Origin: Hamiltosporidium magnivora
Lineage: Eukaryota > Microsporidia > Dubosqiidae
Assembly: GCA_004325065.1 (NCBI GenBank)
Contig: PITI01000570.1
Coordinates: 1 to 10,751, forward strand
Reading direction: 5' to 3'
DNA length: 10,751 nucleotides
Part shown: piece after piece, positions 8,096-10,751 of the stretch
Layout: each line of letters opens with the position of its first letter
How positions within the stretch are numbered: position 1 is the first letter of the stretch
Notes under the pieces: model-generated
Databases searched by the model: none
Seen by the model: the letters and a program-made list of their open reading frames with translations, nothing else
What the model was told of the DNA's origin: nothing
Made by a program: the position numbers and the translations under genes

Positions 8096-8560
8096 TCAAG
8101 TAAATATAAATACTCTAAATACCTATACAATTATTATTTTAGAGATGTAAATTAAAAAGATATAATCATATATTTTGGGGAAAAAATCAATGCTTTAAAG
8201 AAATCGGATTAATTAATATCGAACTCCAAATCATGCCAATAAAGCTATCTAGTGACTTTATTTCAAGCATAAAAATACTTATTATTTTGAAAATCAAGCG
8301 ATAATTACTTTCATTGATATCATCAACAAAATATCGAAAACTTATTACAAGTTTATAAAAGTAAGCAGGGTTTTTATAATTCAACATAGAATTAATTATA
8401 ATATGTTTTGTTGTTGACTTTCTCGTTAAAATATATCAAAGCTCGAAAATTTCAATAAAAAATTAGCAGATTCGATTATAATTGTTTTAAAAGTTAAATT
8501 TTTTATATCAGACCGATTCGGTTTATTAATTTTAACAGAAATGCTCGAATTAAAATCAGA
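8096..8560 (-). pseudogene. Probable decayed upstream part of the LRR-like gene
   Basis: Two further minus-strand open stretches precede the core. 8429-8560 has 44 codons (including NKPNRSDIKNLTFKTIII and ANFLLKFSSFDIF). 8190-8435 has 82 codons with an internal ATG at 8385-8387 (including NPAYFYKLVISFRYFVDDIN and MLEIKSLDSFIGMIW). They overlap by a few bases in different frames, as expected after a small indel. The composition matches the core. The region 8096-8186 that should join them to it is full of stops. The original start codon is not identifiable. Confidence 0.4.
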
Positions 8561-9650
8561 CTATGTTTAATCATTTGTGTGCACCATATCCTAACAATTT
8601 TCGTAAAAATGTTATTGCAATCGTCTCTTTAACTCATATTAATTTAAACTTATTAAAAAAATAGAAAAGGCTTACATATAAATTTAAATTTATTCTTCTC
8701 GTCTTAAAATACTTCTCATATATGGAAATGTCAAAAAATATATTTATATAAGAAAAAAGGGTTTATAAATAAACAATTGCTTTAGTGTATGAAACTATGT
8801 TCAATTAAAGACAGATTTTTTTCATTTCATATATTTTTATCAGACATTAAAAGATTAAAATGCTTTTTAAATGTAAGATTTTAATTTTTACTTAATTAAA
8901 TTAAAACGAATCAAAATTTTAAAATTTATAAATGTTTCTTTAAAATTTGTTATTTATTTCTGAATGAATTAAAAATGTGGTTTAACTTAAATTTAAATTG
9001 ATTAAAAAATGTATCAAATTTTTTTTATTAACACAATGGAATAAAGAAATAATTCAAATACCCTTTGTTTCAGTAGACCTGGCCGTAATATTATCATTTT
9101 TCATTTGAATGGGCTGACATAGGTTTACTATTTTAGACTAATTCAAAAAGCTTTAGATCGTCTAGTTCGAATAGTATTGGAGAAAAACAAGAATATCGAT
9201 TAAACTTAGTCAAGATAAATGGCAAGGATTCAAAAAAACATAATGATAATTATCTAAACTACTTATAGAAAATAAAAAAAAAGATTAAATAACTTGGAAT
9301 ATTATATTTTGGGCTTCTATTTATAAAAAAAATATCAGTTAAACTAAATATTGCGCTTGTGTCTGACTTAATATAGAACTTACACAAAACCAAGATTAAT
9401 ATATAATAATCTGGACTCAATAAAGACATAAAGGCCTATACTGTTGTCTTTCGTTATCGCGCTTGATCGGTACCCAAACTTACTGCGATATATGAAATAC
9501 TTCAAGGTAGTATTTGAATCTAAAATATGAATGTTTTCGTTCTAACATAGGATAGAAAGGTAAAAAAGGAAAAGAAAATATACAAAATGAAAAAATAAAG
9601 GCTTTAAACAACTCTTAGAATAGTGCAATAGAGATTAAATTGTGTGATGT
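8561..9650. other. Very AT-rich stretch without a supported gene
   Basis: 8640-9050 is extremely AT-rich (about one tenth G+C in 8881-8940) and has no open frame of note. 9060-9250 and 9430-9530 are GC-richer, and both strands read protein-like there. Plus near 9438-9530 gives SFVIALDRYPNLLRYMKYFK, and minus near 9450-9540 gives SYFRFKYYLEVFH and VWVPIKRDNERQQY. Since both strands look equally good, I cannot say which, if either, is real. A purine-rich tract (GGTAAAAAAGGAAAAG) lies near 9559-9574. Confidence 0.4.
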
Positions 9651-10097
9651 GAATGCAGCAACGATATCCTAGTGAAATACACCTTAACAGACATTCATAA
9701 CACCCAGTAATGGTTTCCAGAATAGTTCGGTTTGCTTGGTTGATACCGTACCTTAATCTTCCAGTATGAATGCCACTGCTTGTGAACCAGCCAATGGCAT
9801 GACAAATCTCATTACTGCTGCTATCTTAAAAGAAAGCCGGTTAATGGCATTACATTCCATACTAGATTCTGTCATAGTTGTAGAGCACGAATAGCTCGAT
9901 CTGCTCTATAGCAGTACAAAGAGATTTGAGAGAATGTGCAGAAAAGACTAACATGCAATTTCGAGATACTATATTTAGAAATTTTTCTGCACATTAGATA
10001 TCTAAGTATTAAAAAATCAACACAAAATGAGGCAGGAAGAAAAATTAAGCAAGAAAATAATGGGCAGCGACGTAGAATCGCTTTTTTCTCTGACTGA
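9651..10097 (+). mobile_element. Decayed Ty1/copia pol fragment: integrase zinc-binding region
   Basis: One plus frame runs 9651-10094 with stops but no frameshift needed. It reads ECHCL, a TGA shortly after it, then QWHDKSH (9792-9812) and PVNGITFHTRFCHSCRARIA (9837-9893 onward). This matches the pre-integrase zinc region of copia elements: WH-x-x-x-GH, then V-x-G-I/L and a CxxC pair (Cys codons at 9870 and 9879) about 25 residues later. Further on, FEILYLEI (9960-9983) sits where LE-x-LH-x-D, with the first catalytic Asp of the integrase core, is expected. That Asp reads Glu here. The last 55 codons to 10094 are open. Orientation is opposite to the copia fragment at 5066-5837, so it is a separate insertion. 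An insertion-sequence zinc transposase was considered as an alternative but fits less well. Confidence 0.58.
9878..9911. repeat. Hairpin inside the integrase remnant
   Basis: TAGAGCA (9881-9887) pairs perfectly with TGCTCTA (9902-9908) around a 14-base loop. Three weaker pairs extend the stem to ten. It lies inside the zinc-binding remnant, so it is probably incidental. Confidence 0.25.
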
Positions 10098-10740
10098 GTC
10101 ATGTTATTTGGCTGAATTTCGCTCTATATTAACCTGAAGGAGAAGTAGTTGTTTTAAATCCGAAAAATTTGGAGGAGGAAATTGGAGATGTAGTCGTCCG
10201 AACTCGAAAGCATCTAGGTGAGTTAATTTATTTCAAAGTTTTGAACTCACTTGATCGAATTACCGGTGAGTATGCCGAATCTCATGTGCCGATGACGATA
10301 ACTGACGTGGCACAAATTATCTAAGCGGCGTAGGCATTCTATGACGAGGAAACACCGAAGAGAAACCAAGATCAATGTAGAAAGAAACCATGAAGGTGAT
10401 CTGTCTATGTTAAAACTTCAAAAAATCTCCTCGAGAAGGCTCGTAAGCAGGAAAAGCTCTTTAGTACGAAAATGAAAAGCCTTATGAAAATCACCGAGAG
10501 TTTAATTAAAACTTGAGATGTGTAACTGATCTTTCTGAAGCTTTAGTTAAGAAGAATGAGTCTTTGAACGTGTACGAGAAAAAAATTACGATGCATGAAA
10601 GTAAGAAGCAATTCCGAAAAGAGAATCGTATGTTTGAGCTTCTCCGAGGTCGATTTTATTGAATGTTATCTGAGCGTGTGAAATCTGAGCATGTTGTTAG
10701 TCGTGATGAAACTTGAGTTTTTGGTCTATAATGTGGAACA
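10027..10740 (+). pseudogene. Decayed gene for a charged, coiled-coil-like protein, unidentified
   Basis: Plus-strand open stretches succeed one another. 10027-10134 (from an ATG) reads MGSDVESLFSLTESCYLAEF. 10133-10321 has 63 codons including PEGEVVVLNPKNLEEEIGDV and SHVPMTITDVAQII. The same frame then continues past TAA, TAG and two TGA to 10513, with AFYDEETPKRNQDQ and LLEKARKQEKLFSTKMKSLM. 10510-10659 has 50 codons in another frame with SEALVKKNESLNVYEKKI and QFRKENRMFELLRGRFY. A final piece reads MLSERVKSEHVVSRDET. The second half is rich in Lys, Glu and Leu in heptad-like spacing, suggesting a coiled coil. CGA/CGT arginine codons and G+C near 40% set it apart from the AT-rich flanks. 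It follows a copia integrase scrap but shows no integrase or reverse transcriptase motif. A retroelement Gag or a host gene are both possible. It may continue past the window edge. Confidence 0.5.
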
Positions 10741-10751
10741 AAAATGATGAC

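Noticed and set aside
9060..9250. A coding remnant on either strand
   Set aside because: Both strands give equally protein-like short readings with no motif, so no choice can be supported.
9651..10097. IS1595/Merlin (ISXO2-like) transposase N-terminus
   Set aside because: The FCHSCRARI zinc pair resembles it, but the preceding WH...H and PVNGI pattern and the spacing fit the copia integrase region better, and no DDE motif follows.
9872..10102. 76-codon minus-strand frame with cysteine-rich sequence
   Set aside because: Antisense to the integrase zinc-region reading, which carries recognisable spaced motifs. GC-richer DNA gives long frames on both strands.
1..10751. tRNA genes at GTTCRA-type sequences (for example 4941, 6691, 9166)
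   Set aside because: None has an A box at the right distance or a cloverleaf that closes.

Overview
The window looks like part of a microsporidian nuclear genome. The one intact gene, on the plus strand at 1004-1765, encodes a 253-residue aquaporin. I recognise its sequence style (short N-terminus, a TLTEQPS stretch, HFNPAITF, a divergent second pore motif) as that of the Encephalitozoon cuniculi aquaporin group. A CCC motif lies directly before the ATG, and the surrounding DNA is extremely AT-rich. The species cannot be named from this.

Layout, left to right. 1-114 (+): the last 37 codons of a Ty1/copia-type polyprotein, cut by the window edge. 115-1003: AT-rich, no gene. 1004-1765 (+): aquaporin. 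1766-2331: nothing recognised. 2332-3451 (+): a probable, heavily broken gene of unknown function with a lysine-rich end. 3513-4688 (+): several weaker open stretches that may be more decayed coding sequence. 5066-5837 (-): a decayed Ty1/copia pol fragment (end of reverse transcriptase to RNase H C-terminus). Its last 37 codons align without gaps to 1-114, so the two form an inverted pair around the aquaporin. 6046-6294 (-): a doubtful 82-codon frame. About 6598-8560 (-): a broken gene with leucine/isoleucine-rich, LRR-like sequence, whose strongest part is 7276-8095. 8561-9650: very AT-rich, nothing firm. 9651-10097 (+): a third copia fragment, the integrase zinc-binding region. 10027-10740 (+): a broken, charged, coiled-coil-like gene that I do not recognise, in clearly GC-richer DNA.

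The picture is a gene graveyard: one conserved channel gene within about 10 kb of retrotransposon fragments and decayed ORFs. That is unlike the dense packing known from the smallest microsporidian genomes. No operon, tRNA, rRNA or CRISPR array is visible. Chance open frames of 60-70 codons are expected at this AT content, roughly five in the window by my estimate. Entries that rest only on such frames therefore carry low confidence.
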